Source: Ignavibacteriales bacterium (GTDB lineage Bacteria; Bacteroidota; Ignavibacteria; Ignavibacteriales; Ignavibacteriaceae). Taken from it: 64,000 nucleotides of DNA. The notes below the pieces were generated by a model. That model worked only from the letters and a program-made list of their open reading frames with translations, was not told the origin of the DNA and ran no database searches. The stretch lies in the NCBI GenBank assembly GCA_016707285.1, contig JADJIA010000003.1, positions 496,001 to 560,000 of the forward strand, written 5' to 3'. A program made the position numbers and the translations under genes. This document shows positions 17,744 through 26,421 of this stretch, piece after piece; position 1 is the first letter of the stretch, and each line of letters starts with the position of its first letter.

Positions 17744-19031
17744 TATCGGCTCCACAAAAGTCTGCGCAGTGATAGCAGAAAAAACGGGCAAGAATAAGTT
17801 TAAAATTCTTGGAGTGGGGAAAGCTCCCAGCACAGGACTCGTTCGCGGCGAAGTGAGTAATATCATCGATACAGCAAAATCGATCAAAGCTGCTCTTAAC
17901 GAAGCTGAAGAACAAGCAGGTGTTAAGGTAACTGAAGTTATAGCAGGTGTTTCCGGTGAGAATATCAGCAGCATCAGGTCAAGAAATTATGTGACCATCA
18001 CAAATGAAGAGCAGGAAGTAACAATGGCTGACCTGAGAAAACTGAAAGAGGATATGCGCAGTATCCAGTTTTCAAAGGATATGAAAATTCTGCACATTCT
18101 TCATGAAGAGTTTTTTGTTGACCGTCAGGGAGTTGTAACCAATCCATTGGGTGTTGCCTGTTCAAGAATTGAAGCCTCAAACCATGTGGTAATGGCCTCC
18201 GGCACGGCAATCCAAAATATTCAAAAGTCGGTTAAAAGGGGCGGATATGAAGTAAAAGATTTAAAACTTCAGTCACTTGCCTCGGCTTCCGCTGTTCTTG
18301 AAGATGCTGAAAAAGATCTGGGCGTTTTGTTGCTTGATATTGGTGGTGGAACCACAGATGTGCTTATTTATCAAGGCAATGCAATCAGATATTCAAGAGT
18401 TTATGGAATAGCCGGTAACAGGATAACAAACGATATTAAAGAAACCTTGAATGTAATTGCCGAGGATGCTGAACAGCTTAAAACCAATTATGGATACGCA
18501 ACAGAAGCTGCAATCGTAAAAGATGATACAATTACAGTTAAAGGTGTTGGTCCCCGTCCAAGCACAAGGATACCAATCAGTTTGTTAACTCAGATCATTC
18601 GCAGCCGGGTTGAAGAGCTTTTTGAGATAATAAATATAGAACTTGAAAAATCGGATGTAAAGAAAAAAATTCGTGCCGGGTTGGTAATCACAGGCGGTGG
18701 AGCACTTCTAAAAGGAATTACAGACCTTGCAGAAAAGGTTTTTGGAGTGCCTGCAAGAGTTGGTTTACCTGCTGAAGAACATTTTGATGGAAGTATAGGC
18801 GAACTCTCAAAACCGGAATATGCCACCGCTCTTGGTTTGCTCTTACCGCTTGAAGAAGATTATCTTGTTGATGATTCTGAGGTGGAAAAACCCAAAGGAA
18901 CATTCTGGAGTCGAGCAAAATCGAGTGACAAAATAAAAAGTGACAAATCAGAAGGAAAAAAGCCCAAATCAAAATCATCGCCGATAAAAGATTTCCTCCT
19001 TAAAATAAGAGATCAATACAATGATTTATAA
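17715..19031 (+). CDS. ftsA: Cell division actin homologue FtsA
   Basis: FtsA tethers FtsZ filaments to the membrane and signals to the divisome. The actin-family phosphate-1 motif ITGLDIGSTKVCAVIAE is at the N-terminus, the 1C/SHS2 region follows (IIDTAKSIKAALNEAEEQ), and the phosphate-2 motif LLLDIGGGTTDV and adenosine loop LVITGGGALLKGI are intact. A lysine/serine-rich linker ends in a possible amphipathic membrane helix, IKDFLLKIRDQYNDL. The last 11 bases overlap the next gene, which separates ftsA from ftsZ. Confidence 0.95.
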   Translation: MKNEIITGLDIGSTKVCAVIAEKTGKNKFKILGVGKAPSTGLVRGEVSNIIDTAKSIKAALNEAEEQAGVKVTEVIAGVSGENISSIRSRNYVTITNEEQEVTMADLRKLKEDMRSIQFSKDMKILHILHEEFFVDRQGVVTNPLGVACSRIEASNHVVMASGTAIQNIQKSVKRGGYEVKDLKLQSLASASAVLEDAEKDLGVLLLDIGGGTTDVLIYQGNAIRYSRVYGIAGNRITNDIKETLNVIAEDAEQLKTNYGYATEAAIVKDDTITVKGVGPRPSTRIPISLLTQIIRSRVEELFEIINIELEKSDVKKKIRAGLVITGGGALLKGITDLAEKVFGVPARVGLPAEEHFDGSIGELSKPEYATALGLLLPLEEDYLVDDSEVEKPKGTFWSRAKSSDKIKSDKSEGKKPKSKSSPIKDFLLKIRDQYNDL

Positions 19032-19605
19032 AAATCCGGTATTGTTTGTCATAGGAAATTCACTTTCGGTAATGATCGAGAAGATGTCGTCACTTCTGGG
19101 ACAAAATGTTCAGATCGTGTTTGTCGGAACTGAAGAAGAAGAATTAAAACAATACACTTCGGGGAAAAAGCTGATCGTCAATGAGGGGATCAGGGATTTT
19201 TACATCGATGAATCGATTCTTTATTTGAATCAAACTGAATTTGACAATTTGGAAAAAGCGATTACCTATCTGATAAGTGGTACAAAAAATTTGTTTGTAC
19301 TCTTTTCACTTAGTGATCCATTATCACTTGCAATTACACCCATTCTTGCTCAATCTGCGGGAAGATCAAAATGTGATCCCAGTTTTATCGGGGTAAATAT
19401 GAACAATTATAATCCGCATGAAGAGAAAATTGCAAATGAAAACATCAACTATTTTTTAAAGAACCGTTACAGGTTTTATCTAATCGAAAAAGAAGAAAAC
19501 AACTTCTCGCTGCAAGCAAACGAGGAAAAATCGAACAGTGAATTGCTGGATGAGATCATCAATTCATTAGTGAAAAATTTAAAACAGGCTGAATCAAAAA
19601 ATTAA
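19021..19605 (+). CDS. FtsZ-like pseudo-GTPase domain protein between ftsA and ftsZ
   Basis: This 194-residue protein has no obvious named family, but it aligns by eye with the N-terminal GTPase domain of the adjacent FtsZ. PVLFVIGNSLSVMIEKM matches the first strand and helix, and KKLIVNEG the region after the T3 loop. FVLFSLSDPLSLAITPILAQ (residues 92-111) matches the strand, T4 loop and helix that in FtsZ read FITVGMGGGTGTGAAPIVAQ. PSFIGVNMNNYNPHEEKIAN matches the strand/T5-helix region, and LKNRYRFYLIEKEEN the next strand. The glycine-rich T1 and T4 nucleotide loops are replaced (GNSLSVMI and LSDPLSLA), and there is no T7 catalytic loop or C-terminal domain. I infer a non-nucleotide-binding FtsZ paralogue, perhaps a filament modulator; function is unproven. 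Confidence 0.6.
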   Translation: MIYKNPVLFVIGNSLSVMIEKMSSLLGQNVQIVFVGTEEEELKQYTSGKKLIVNEGIRDFYIDESILYLNQTEFDNLEKAITYLISGTKNLFVLFSLSDPLSLAITPILAQSAGRSKCDPSFIGVNMNNYNPHEEKIANENINYFLKNRYRFYLIEKEENNFSLQANEEKSNSELLDEIINSLVKNLKQAESKN

Positions 19606-19622
19606 GTAATACTGGAGGTATT

Positions 19623-20942
19623 ATGTCTTTTGCAACATTGGAACAACAAGAAGTAATTTTACGCGCCAACCTTAAAGTTGTTGGAGTTGGTGGCGGAGGC
19701 TGTAACGCGGTTAATTCGATGATCAAACAGGGTCTCGAAGGAGTCGAGTTTATTGCCATCAACACCGATGCCCAGTGTCTCGATTCAAACCTTGCGTCAA
19801 AAAAGGTTACGATCGGAACAAAAATAACAAAAGGTCTTGGAGCCGGAGCTAATCCTGAAGTTGGGAAGGCCGCCGCCGAAGAAGATCGTGCAAAAATTGA
19901 AGAAGTGCTTATGGGTGCTGATATGGTTTTTATTACCGTAGGCATGGGTGGAGGCACCGGAACAGGCGCTGCCCCGATAGTTGCACAGATAGCAAAACAA
20001 AATGGCGCTCTTGTGGTTGCAATAGTTACCAAACCCTTCAGATATGAAGGTCCTAACAGAATGAAAAATGCGGAAGCAGGAATTCAGGAAGTGAAAAAAT
20101 ATGTTGACAGTTTGATTATTGTCCAAAACGCTAAACTTCACGATCTGCTCCACAAAGACGCTCCTGCGTTTTCAGGTTTTGACAAACCAAATGAAATTCT
20201 TTATGAAGCAACAAAAGGTATCGCAGAAGTGATTACCTATGAAGGTATGATCAATTGCGATTTTGCAGATGTAAGAACTGTAATGCAGGCAAGCGGTCTC
20301 GCCCTTATGGGAACAGGTACCGCTACAGGCGAAAACAGAGCTATTGAAGCAGCACAGAAAGCAATATCAAGTCCACTTCTCGAAGGAATGGATATTCGTG
20401 GTGCAAAATCGATGTTGGTAAACATAACTGCCTCAACAAATCTTACGATGCATGAAGTTCAGGATGGAATGGCAACAATCACTGATGCAGCCGGTGAAGA
20501 TGCCAATGTTATTTTTGGTCTCGTTCAAAAAGAAGAAATGAAAGATTATCTTTCTTTTACTGTTATCGCTACCGGATTTGACACTTCAAAACAAAATAGC
20601 CGTCCAATCCCAACTGAGAAACCCGTTGAAAAACCGCAATCAGGTCAATCAATATCCGGACAGTATTCTCACAGTGCAGCTGCCGAGGCACAGATTGTTA
20701 CTCCAACTTTCCCGATAAGGGACCTTAATAAAGATGACATCAACACTCCGGCTTTTCTCAGAGAGCAATTAAGAGCAACCCATGGAGCTGACTCACAGGT
20801 TCAGGAGCAAAAATCGTTTGATTTCAAAGATTCAAAACAAGACAATGTTAATTCTTTGAAATTCAAGAGTAACCCCAACAGTGTAGCAAAGGAAGATGAA
20901 GATGATCAAAGTGCATCATTCCTCAGAATGATCATGGACTAA
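19623..20942 (+). CDS. ftsZ: Cell division tubulin homologue FtsZ
   Basis: FtsZ polymerises with GTP into the division ring. All nucleotide loops are present: KVVGVGGGGCNAVNSM (T1), AINTDAQCL, GMGGGTGTGAAP (T4, about residues 106-117) and the T7 catalytic loop NCDFADVR (about residue 209). A disordered linker of about 50 residues contains the canonical FtsA-binding-like peptide DINTPAFLREQLR (about residue 372). It is followed by about 45 more residues ending in SASFLRMIMD. A strong GGAGG ribosome site sits just before the ATG, unlike the coupled genes upstream, fitting the high FtsZ level needed. Confidence 0.97.
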   Translation: MSFATLEQQEVILRANLKVVGVGGGGCNAVNSMIKQGLEGVEFIAINTDAQCLDSNLASKKVTIGTKITKGLGAGANPEVGKAAAEEDRAKIEEVLMGADMVFITVGMGGGTGTGAAPIVAQIAKQNGALVVAIVTKPFRYEGPNRMKNAEAGIQEVKKYVDSLIIVQNAKLHDLLHKDAPAFSGFDKPNEILYEATKGIAEVITYEGMINCDFADVRTVMQASGLALMGTGTATGENRAIEAAQKAISSPLLEGMDIRGAKSMLVNITASTNLTMHEVQDGMATITDAAGEDANVIFGLVQKEEMKDYLSFTVIATGFDTSKQNSRPIPTEKPVEKPQSGQSISGQYSHSAAAEAQIVTPTFPIRDLNKDDINTPAFLREQLRATHGADSQVQEQKSFDFKDSKQDNVNSLKFKSNPNSVAKEDEDDQSASFLRMIMD

Positions 20943-20969
20943 CTCAGCCCTTACACACTAAATACCTCC

Positions 20970-21016
20970 GTTTGGACGGTACACATCAGCCGGTGTACCG
21001 TTCCAAACATTTTTTA
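20970..21016 (+). terminator. Strong terminator ending the dcw operon
   Basis: GTTTGGACGGTACAC (20970-20984) pairs with GTGTACCGTTCCAAAC (20993-21008) around an eight-base loop, with one bulged base, followed by ATTTTTTAAT. It is the only strong terminator I see after the start of the mraZ operon. Confidence 0.9.
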
Positions 21017-21603
21017 ATATATACCCGCACCACGACCGCACCGCCGTTTTTTTGCAAATGGATTTTAGAATAGTTACACAGATTCCACAGATAGGTTCTA
21101 AAATTGGAACACGGATATCACGGATTATCACAGATTCCACGGAAGATAAAGGGGACGCAGATACACGCAGATTAGACGGAGTTACGCGGATAGGGGATTT
21201 TTGAACACGATGTTCACGATAAAAAAAGATATTCACGATGATGGCTCCGGAGGAGTCTCGTCTGGGTAGAATAATTCAAAATCAAAATGCGCCCCGTTAG
21301 GGGTGCCGTATGGGTAGAGATGGAAATAACCGCGATCATGGCCCCGTTAGGGGTCTCGTATGGATAGCAAATAATTCAAAATCAAAATGCGCCCCGGATG
21401 GGGTGCCGTATGGGTAGAGATGTTTCGTCGCAACGATCAATTTCCGCAATGCATTCCCCCTCTAATTTTAGGAGAGGGGGTTAGGGGGTGAGGTCCCTCA
21501 AATCCTCTGCGGTTCAACTCCAAAATCCCCCCAAAAAACCGTTTGTTCAAATGGAGAAAATTTCCTAATTTTCACTCTCGATTAACAAAGAAACTAAAGA
21601 ATT
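21017..21603. repeat. Non-coding repeat region upstream of BREX: CACGGAT motifs, four palindromic units, G/C hairpin
   Basis: No gene is supported here. From 21060 to about 21240 there are degenerate CACGGAT/CACGATG iterations. From 21243 to 21420 there are four units of a palindromic repeat with core GCCCC-GTTA-GGGG and tail TGCCGTATGGGTAGA, two of them followed by GATGG and two by an ATTCAAAATCAAAATGC spacer. At 21456-21480 CCCCCTCT pairs with AGAGGGGG, a hairpin type frequent in intergenic DNA of many bacteria. The same palindromic unit recurs at 29785-29835 and 30575-30995. Confidence 0.75.
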
Positions 21604-22179
21604 TTGAGTACAGGATATCACCGCCTGCTGAGTCGTCCATTGATGCTAAAAAGAACGATACGAGTAGTAGAACTCTTCACACAAACAGGAGATTGGGGTG
21701 AAGTACGGCGAGTTGTATTTGATCAAAATATTTTCCAAACTGAGAATCTCAACACCATCAAAGCCGACTACTCCGAGATAAAACGACGACTCCTTACCCT
21801 TTCACCGGAGGCACTCCAAAAACTCTCTCAAGTCCCGTCAGAAACTGCAAAAATAATCAATTTGATAGCCATTTTTAATGTATATCCATTGTTTCGGGAG
21901 TTCATGTCAGAGTTTGTTTATAATAGATTTCAAATGGGGAACAGGGAATTAGTGCCCACACATTTCCTCCACTTCATCGAAGAAATGAAGTTCCGTCATG
22001 AAGAGTTGCAACACAAGGGTGAAATCACAATCAAAAAGGGTTCGGGATTTATCTTTCAAATCCTTCGGGAAACAGGTCTTCTGAATGGCGAATTAATAGT
22101 CTCCCCATTCCTCCCCTGGGAAGTATCTGACCTCCCTGAACTCAAAGATTCCACAATCCGGAAAGCCCTGCTTCAATGA
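21604..22179 (+). CDS. brxA: BREX protein BrxA (DUF1819)
   Basis: BrxA is the first gene of type 1 BREX loci; family members are small helical proteins, with DNA binding reported for some. At 191 residues it has the expected size and the N-terminal pattern seen in BrxA (GYHRLLSRPLMLKRTIRVVELF, followed by an acidic helix region). The call is strengthened by the genes that follow in canonical order. The start is TTG at 21604 with a purine-rich stretch upstream; no better ATG lies nearby. A short low-complexity stretch separates it from brxB. Confidence 0.85.
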   Translation: MSTGYHRLLSRPLMLKRTIRVVELFTQTGDWGEVRRVVFDQNIFQTENLNTIKADYSEIKRRLLTLSPEALQKLSQVPSETAKIINLIAIFNVYPLFREFMSEFVYNRFQMGNRELVPTHFLHFIEEMKFRHEELQHKGEITIKKGSGFIFQILRETGLLNGELIVSPFLPWEVSDLPELKDSTIRKALLQ

Positions 22180-22184
22180 ACTGC

Positions 22185-22260
22185 AGAACCTCAGAACCTC
22201 AGAGTTTCAGCGGTTCAAGTCCGGGTTCCGAAGTTCCGAATCTCCGAAGTACAAAAACTG
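22185..22260. repeat. Short iterated AACCTCAG/TTCCGAAG sequence between brxA and brxB
   Basis: The spacer is made of iterated 8-10-base words (CAGAACCTC, GAAGTTCCGAATCTCCG) whose two halves can pair. The same word family fills the gap at 35-150 bases after the lipoprotein gene near 55035, and a related CTCAAGTACT form lies near 39115-39170. Confidence 0.6.
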
Positions 22261-22261
22261 A

Positions 22262-22837
22262 ATGCTTATGACAAACCTTGACAACCTTTTCAACTACATA
22301 AACTCAACCAACCTTTTGACTACTGCAAGAGCGGGGGGGCAACTCCCAATCTACCTGTATGCTTATCCAGCCACACAAGAGGATGAAATGAGTGACCTGA
22401 TTGTCGGGTTAAAAAGCAGACTCACTTCTGCCGGAAAGTCGGTAATTCATAAAGACATTTTTGAAATGGTGGTGGATATCCTGGAGGATAATGACGAGTT
22501 TACTTCACTCCTTATTGTGGAACCTGAAACTCCCAAATGGGATGTGGCGGATCATATTAATGCAGTTGCAGACTTCACTGATATGGTACTCCCTCGAATT
22601 AAAGAAGAAATTGACCTCAACTCGTCTTCCGTGGTTTTCCTTTCGGGAATCGCCAAATGTTATCCTTTTTTAAGAACAAAAGGAATAATTGAAGGACTCG
22701 AAATTGGTCTTTCTGATACTCCCGTTGTATTGTTTTTTCCCGGAACTTACGACGGATGGACGATGCTTCTTTTTGGTACCGTTCACGAACACTCATACAG
22801 GGCAATAAACTTAAGCGGTCAATTGGACGGGAAATAA
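22262..22837 (+). CDS. brxB: BREX protein BrxB (DUF1788)
   Basis: BrxB is a conserved BREX core protein of unknown biochemical activity. The 191-residue product starts NLDNLFNYINSTNLL and has LPIYLYAYPATQEDEM, a middle region predicting an alpha/beta fold (SVVFLSGIAKCYPFLRTKGI), and the family-typical end PVVLFFPGTYDG followed by an HSYRAINL stretch. It sits between brxA and brxC as expected. The ATG at 22262 or the one two codons later could serve as start. Confidence 0.88.
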   Translation: MLMTNLDNLFNYINSTNLLTTARAGGQLPIYLYAYPATQEDEMSDLIVGLKSRLTSAGKSVIHKDIFEMVVDILEDNDEFTSLLIVEPETPKWDVADHINAVADFTDMVLPRIKEEIDLNSSSVVFLSGIAKCYPFLRTKGIIEGLEIGLSDTPVVLFFPGTYDGWTMLLFGTVHEHSYRAINLSGQLDGK

Positions 22838-22866
22838 TTTTATGAAATTAAGAGCAGGCAATTAAA

Positions 22867-25800
22867 ATGAAAATACACGAACTTTTTGTTGATGACATCA
22901 CCCGCAGGATTGAAGGCGTTGTAAAAGTCTCCGAAGTTAAGTATCTCGTTGATGAGATGCGCGAGTTTGTGATTACAGAGGAAATTGGCAAAATTTTAAG
23001 GGAACTCTTCGAAAAATACACAGCCACAAAGCAGGGCAATCCCGGTGTTTGGCTTTCGGGATTTTTTGGAACGGGAAAGTCGCATCTGCTCAAGATACTT
23101 TCGCTTGTCCTCTCAAATCGTGAAGTTGATGGTGTAAAACTTGGGAATGCCTTCCTTGAAAAACTAAAAGATGATTTTGATATTGAAGGTCTGGTGATGA
23201 AGGTGTTAAAAGAACCTGCACAAACGATCCTTTTTAACATCGACAGCATAGCTGACCAAAAACACCGCACCGGCGAAGCAAATATTTTTATGCCGTTTAA
23301 AAAGATGTTCGACCGTGCCCTCGGGTTTTCAGATGATCCTGCCATAGCCAAACTTGAACGGGACCTGATCCATATCGGTAAATTGGATGCCTTCAAGGAA
23401 GCCTTTAAAAAAGCAACGGGGAAAGAATGGGAATCAAGTCGTGAAAGGCTTCTTACAATGTCGAAGGGGCTTGATACAGCTTTTGCAGAGGTAACGGGGG
23501 ACACCACTATAACCGATGTAAGAAAAAAATATCAGGAAGAGACACCCCTCTCGGTGGAAAGTTTTATTAATGACATCAGGGACTACCTCGATACAAAACC
23601 TGCAGGTTTCAGACTGGTTTTCCTCGTGGATGAAGTGGGGCAATATATTTCCCGCGACCCAAGAACCATGCTCAATCTGCAAACCCTTGTGGAAGACTTC
23701 GCCGTTGCATTCAGGGGGAGAGTGTGGGTTATGGTGACAGCCCAGGAGGAAGTTACTGAAATGGTGAAAACCATGAATGCCGCACAAAAATCCGATTTTT
23801 CCAAAATCCTTGGCAGATTTGAAGTGAAACCAAAACTCACTTCACAAAATGCACAGGAAGTGATAAAACGCCGTCTCCTCAAGAAAAAACCGGAAGCACA
23901 GACCTCACTCGATTATCTTTTTGAACAGCAGGGTGAGGTAATAAAAACAAAATTTACATTCCCCGATGACACAAGTTATAACAAACAAGTGCCCAACACA
24001 GAAACATTCACCGGGTTTTATCCCGTTCTGCCATATCAGGTTGAATTGTATCAGCAATGTCTCATTTCTCTGTCTGCCCATGGGGCGTTTGTAGGCAACT
24101 ACGCTTCACTCGGTGCCCGTTCAATGCTTGGGGTTTTCCAATCAGCACTTATGAGTGTGAAGGACGCGGAGAGGGGAAGTTTTGTACCGTTTGATCTCTT
24201 TTTTGAAGGAACCCGCGCTCTTCTGAAGGCACAACCATACCATACAATTTCTGTATTGGAGGGAAACCATGAAAATCCGTTTAATCTTCGTTTACTGAAA
24301 GTGCTGTACCTCTTAAAATACTTAAATAATTTCCCCGTTACCGTAAAAAACCTTGCTGTTCTTATGACTGAGGAAAGTGACGGAAATCGGGAGGAACTTG
24401 AAAAAAAGATCAGGACTTCACTCGATTATATGGTAAGATATTCGTGGGTTCAGGAAGTAAACGGGATTTATGAATACCAGACCGATATCCAGCAGGATGT
24501 TATCAATGGAATCAAAGCAGTTCCGTTAAACCCCGGTGAACTCCGGAACTTCATTGCCTCAACAGTTTTTACAGATCTGCTTACAAAAAGTAATAATCTG
24601 AAGTTAAAACACAATCGTACAGGTCTAAACTTCCCTTATTCAAAAAAGATTGACAGGCATGACCACGGGAGTCCCATAGGCGAGGTAAAACTCCACTTAA
24701 TTACGGGAATAGAGGATAATTATCCCACAGATACCGAACTCCTCTCTCTCTCAATGACACCAAATGAATTGTTGATTGTTATTGCGTCCGATAAAAAACT
24801 GATTGAGGATGTTGCTCTTCACCTTCGAACAATTCGTTATGCCCAGCTTAACAGCACAGGGCAATTGAGTGAAGAAAAGGCTGCAGTAATTCAGGCAAAA
24901 ACCCGTGAGAATGGAATTCGTCGCAAAAGCATCGAAAGTCTTATCGAAATTCTTCTTAGGGATGCAAAGTTCCTTTTTAACGGCAGGGAGATAACAAGTC
25001 AGTCATCCGATTTTTTCACCCGATTAAATGAAGCAGCTCAACAGCTTATTGACGGGTCTTACATCTACCTCAATAAACTTACCAAAGTGCCTGTTAAAGC
25101 CGATATTATTAATCTTCTGCGTGACCACACCTCCGAACAGTTCATTGCTGAGATGGGTGCGTTCAACGATGTGGAAAACGAACTTTTTACGCAGATAAGC
25201 AATAAGATGGAGTCAGGTGTCAGGGTTGATCTTAATTCCCTCATAGAACATTTCAAAAAAATCCCTTATGGCTACATCGACAACCTTATTATTCCACACG
25301 CTCTTACTTCTCTTTTTGTGCATGGCAAAGTAACGATCTATTATAATGTTACGGAAATGAGTGCGCTCGATCTCTCCAAAAAGATCGATAACAGCAGGGA
25401 ATATGGCTCGATAATTGTTAAAACAGTTGAAGAGATTCCAAATGATCTGGTTCAAACTGCAAGAATGTTTGCTTTCAACTGGTTTGGAAAACCACTCAAC
25501 GCTACTGACAATAAATTAGTCTTTCAGGAGATGAAAGATGAATTACATAGCGAAGTCCACGATCTAAAAAACCTTGTTTTGAGAGCAAACGACTACCCCT
25601 TCCTCTATAAAGTGAATCCTGTTCTCGAGCGATTTGAACGGGTGGTTAAATTTGACATGAGAAAATTCTTCGACTACATCTCAGAGTTTGGACCCGCTTT
25701 AATTGAGGAAAAGGATGTAATTGAAAGAATCCGTAACTTCATGAAAGGTGGACAAAAGGATCTTTATGACAGGGTGTCCTCATTCCTGAAGGATCACCGT

Positions 25801-26403
25801 ACCGATCTTGAACATCTCGAATCTGAATATAAGGATATGCTGGTGGATTATTTAAAATCCGATGAGCCATATCTTAACACACAGTTTAACAAACTCACAA
25901 ATGCTCTTGATGATCTTGGAATTCTCCTGTCAAAAAAAATGGAGGGTCTAAGGCAGGAAATGTGTGCTGTTGTTGAATCCATGAGGGATAACCTCAAATC
26001 TTTCGACGGATATTCCGGTGTACCTGAAGCGGATAGATATAAAATTACGCAGATTCTTGACAGACATAATACAAAAGTGGACAGTACATCTTCAATAGCT
26101 TCTCTTCAACTACTCAGGTATAACTTCGAACTAAACCTCAGAACAGAAGTAGTACAGAAAATTCAGGATTTGCAACCAATAGTTGTGGCACCTCCTGCAA
26201 CAACTGTTGTAGCAGGTGAACCAAATATAGCTCCGCCTCCTCAACCTACACCTCCTGCAGTAAAAATCGTTCAAATGAGGATGCTCAAAATAGATTATAA
26301 CAAACAATTAATAAGTTCTCGCGGGCAGGTGGAAGAGTTTCTCGAATCTCTTAAAAGGAAAATGAATGAAGAGATCGACAAGGGAAATCAAATAATTTTA
26401 TAA
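22867..26403 (+). CDS. brxC: BREX P-loop ATPase BrxC
   Basis: BrxC is the large ATPase of BREX, essential for phage exclusion. The 1178-residue protein begins with the conserved MKIHELFVDDITRRIEGVVK. The Walker A motif GFFGTGKSHLLK is near residue 65, and the Walker B-like LVFLVDEVGQYI has its Asp near residue 255. The long C-terminal part is helical, with a proline-rich linker (PPPQPTPPAVK) before the last about 50 residues. Length and order are typical of type 1 BREX. No frameshift is visible, in contrast to pglX downstream. Confidence 0.93.
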   Translation: MKIHELFVDDITRRIEGVVKVSEVKYLVDEMREFVITEEIGKILRELFEKYTATKQGNPGVWLSGFFGTGKSHLLKILSLVLSNREVDGVKLGNAFLEKLKDDFDIEGLVMKVLKEPAQTILFNIDSIADQKHRTGEANIFMPFKKMFDRALGFSDDPAIAKLERDLIHIGKLDAFKEAFKKATGKEWESSRERLLTMSKGLDTAFAEVTGDTTITDVRKKYQEETPLSVESFINDIRDYLDTKPAGFRLVFLVDEVGQYISRDPRTMLNLQTLVEDFAVAFRGRVWVMVTAQEEVTEMVKTMNAAQKSDFSKILGRFEVKPKLTSQNAQEVIKRRLLKKKPEAQTSLDYLFEQQGEVIKTKFTFPDDTSYNKQVPNTETFTGFYPVLPYQVELYQQCLISLSAHGAFVGNYASLGARSMLGVFQSALMSVKDAERGSFVPFDLFFEGTRALLKAQPYHTISVLEGNHENPFNLRLLKVLYLLKYLNNFPVTVKNLAVLMTEESDGNREELEKKIRTSLDYMVRYSWVQEVNGIYEYQTDIQQDVINGIKAVPLNPGELRNFIASTVFTDLLTKSNNLKLKHNRTGLNFPYSKKIDRHDHGSPIGEVKLHLITGIEDNYPTDTELLSLSMTPNELLIVIASDKKLIEDVALHLRTIRYAQLNSTGQLSEEKAAVIQAKTRENGIRRKSIESLIEILLRDAKFLFNGREITSQSSDFFTRLNEAAQQLIDGSYIYLNKLTKVPVKADIINLLRDHTSEQFIAEMGAFNDVENELFTQISNKMESGVRVDLNSLIEHFKKIPYGYIDNLIIPHALTSLFVHGKVTIYYNVTEMSALDLSKKIDNSREYGSIIVKTVEEIPNDLVQTARMFAFNWFGKPLNATDNKLVFQEMKDELHSEVHDLKNLVLRANDYPFLYKVNPVLERFERVVKFDMRKFFDYISEFGPALIEEKDVIERIRNFMKGGQKDLYDRVSSFLKDHRTDLEHLESEYKDMLVDYLKSDEPYLNTQFNKLTNALDDLGILLSKKMEGLRQEMCAVVESMRDNLKSFDGYSGVPEADRYKITQILDRHNTKVDSTSSIASLQLLRYNFELNLRTEVVQKIQDLQPIVVAPPATTVVAGEPNIAPPPQPTPPAVKIVQMRMLKIDYNKQLISSRGQVEEFLESLKRKMNEEIDKGNQIIL

Positions 26404-26421
26404 TAAGGATGGACAACCCCC

